Below are positions 63,769 through 64,000 of a stretch of 64,000 nucleotides of DNA, one piece after another. Made by a program: the position numbers and the translations under genes. Below the pieces are notes generated by a model. It did no database searches and was not told the origin of the DNA. It worked only from the letters and a program-made list of their open reading frames with translations. Each line of letters begins with the position of its first letter. Positions within the stretch are counted from its first letter, which is position 1. Source of the DNA: Prorocentrum cordatum (lineage: Eukaryota > Sar > Dinophyceae > Prorocentrales > Prorocentraceae); the NCBI GenBank assembly GCA_963575745.1, contig CAUYUJ010001302.1, positions 15,001 to 79,000 on the forward strand. Direction: 5' to 3'.

Positions 63769-64000
63769 CTGGGCGCCGGCGGTAAACCGTCAACCTTTGT
63801 TACCGCCGGGGGCCTCGTAGAGCTTCCTCACAGCATATAGTGTGGGAAAAAACTCCAGAGAACGACTAGTTTTTTCAGCCCAAGCGATTTCAGACCTCTC
63901 AAGATGACTCTAAGAAAAAACAAATAGTTTCGCAATCCAGTTCGAGTATCAAACCGAATTCAGACCTCTGAATGCGCTAGGCGGACGCGTCTGATGTCTG
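63769..64000 (-). mobile_element. HLE-A, hairpin end, runs off the window
   Basis: Hairpin, terminal repeat (GGCCTCGTAGAGCTTCC) and the first satellite unit, nearly identical to 62300-62530. Confidence 0.7.

Noticed and set aside
538-64000. Regularly recurring hairpins, first read as a CRISPR-like or integron attC-like cassette array
   Set aside because: Spacing is irregular, the segments between are related mobile elements, and no Cas or integrase gene is present. Sub-terminal repeats and precise nested junctions explain the pattern.

Overview
This window looks like eukaryotic nuclear DNA from an alga or other protist, made almost entirely of mobile elements nested in one another. I cannot name the organism. 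I see no host gene, rRNA, tRNA or CRISPR array. The only convincing protein-coding DNA lies in five insertions of one LINE-like retroelement lineage, all with their sense strand on minus: 2689-4417, 5800-8790, 23035-23906, 32444-35961 and 44314-49994.

The bulk is non-autonomous elements that I call HLE (Helitron/Helentron-like elements; the class is an inference). Read on their own strand (usually minus) they begin TA[AC]CTCGTAGAGC. They carry an inverted copy of that repeat near the other end, then a 10-bp-stem hairpin (CCGGCGGTAA/TTACCGCCGG or the compensated CCGGCGGTGA/TCACCGCCGG), and end CCAG. They make no multi-base target duplication: interrupted copies rejoin exactly when the insert is removed. 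Sub-families: A (1.06-1.47 kb, filled with a ~177-bp satellite); B, C, G, H and I (all about 330-400 bp, sharing the half next to their 5' end and differing in the half next to the hairpin); E (about 0.7 kb, mixing C and satellite sequence); and D (325 bp, unrelated termini). Nesting reaches five levels, for example I 31607-32005 in A 30468-32074 in B 30168-32163 in A 28579-32192 in H 27806-32214.

The five LINE-like insertions all sit in the loop of the HLE terminal hairpin, at the same point (after AACC..GG), in the same orientation. The copy at 44314-49994 is essentially full length: ORF1 (coiled coil) and ORF2 (endonuclease, reverse transcriptase, RNase H) with one single-base frameshift. 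The copy at 32444-35961 is 5'-truncated and frameshifted; that at 23035-23906 keeps only the RNase H end. Those at 2689 and 5800 have the same insertion point and 3' structure but encode different, unrecognised proteins; the second shares a 5' box with the full-length LINE. Three features stand out: the RNase H catalytic motifs occur in circularly permuted order in all three copies that have them; the RT catalytic box reads ADN, not ADD, in both RT copies; and all five insertions carry a stem-loop of the same shape but different sequence 14-24 nt from the 3' end.

Layout: 1-9400 A/C HLEs with the two odd-ORF insertions; 9400-12834 plus-oriented HLEs, including two head-to-tail E copies; 12835-15989 nested A/B/C/G; 16212-17149 an 89-bp tandem array; 17150-22826 A/E composites, including a 1.1-kb near-duplicate; 22827-24822 an H copy holding B, a LINE fragment and D; 24826-36535 the deepest nest, with the truncated LINE; 36536-44264 nested A and G; 44285-50364 the near-complete LINE inside C; 50403-64000 nested A/B/C/G/I.
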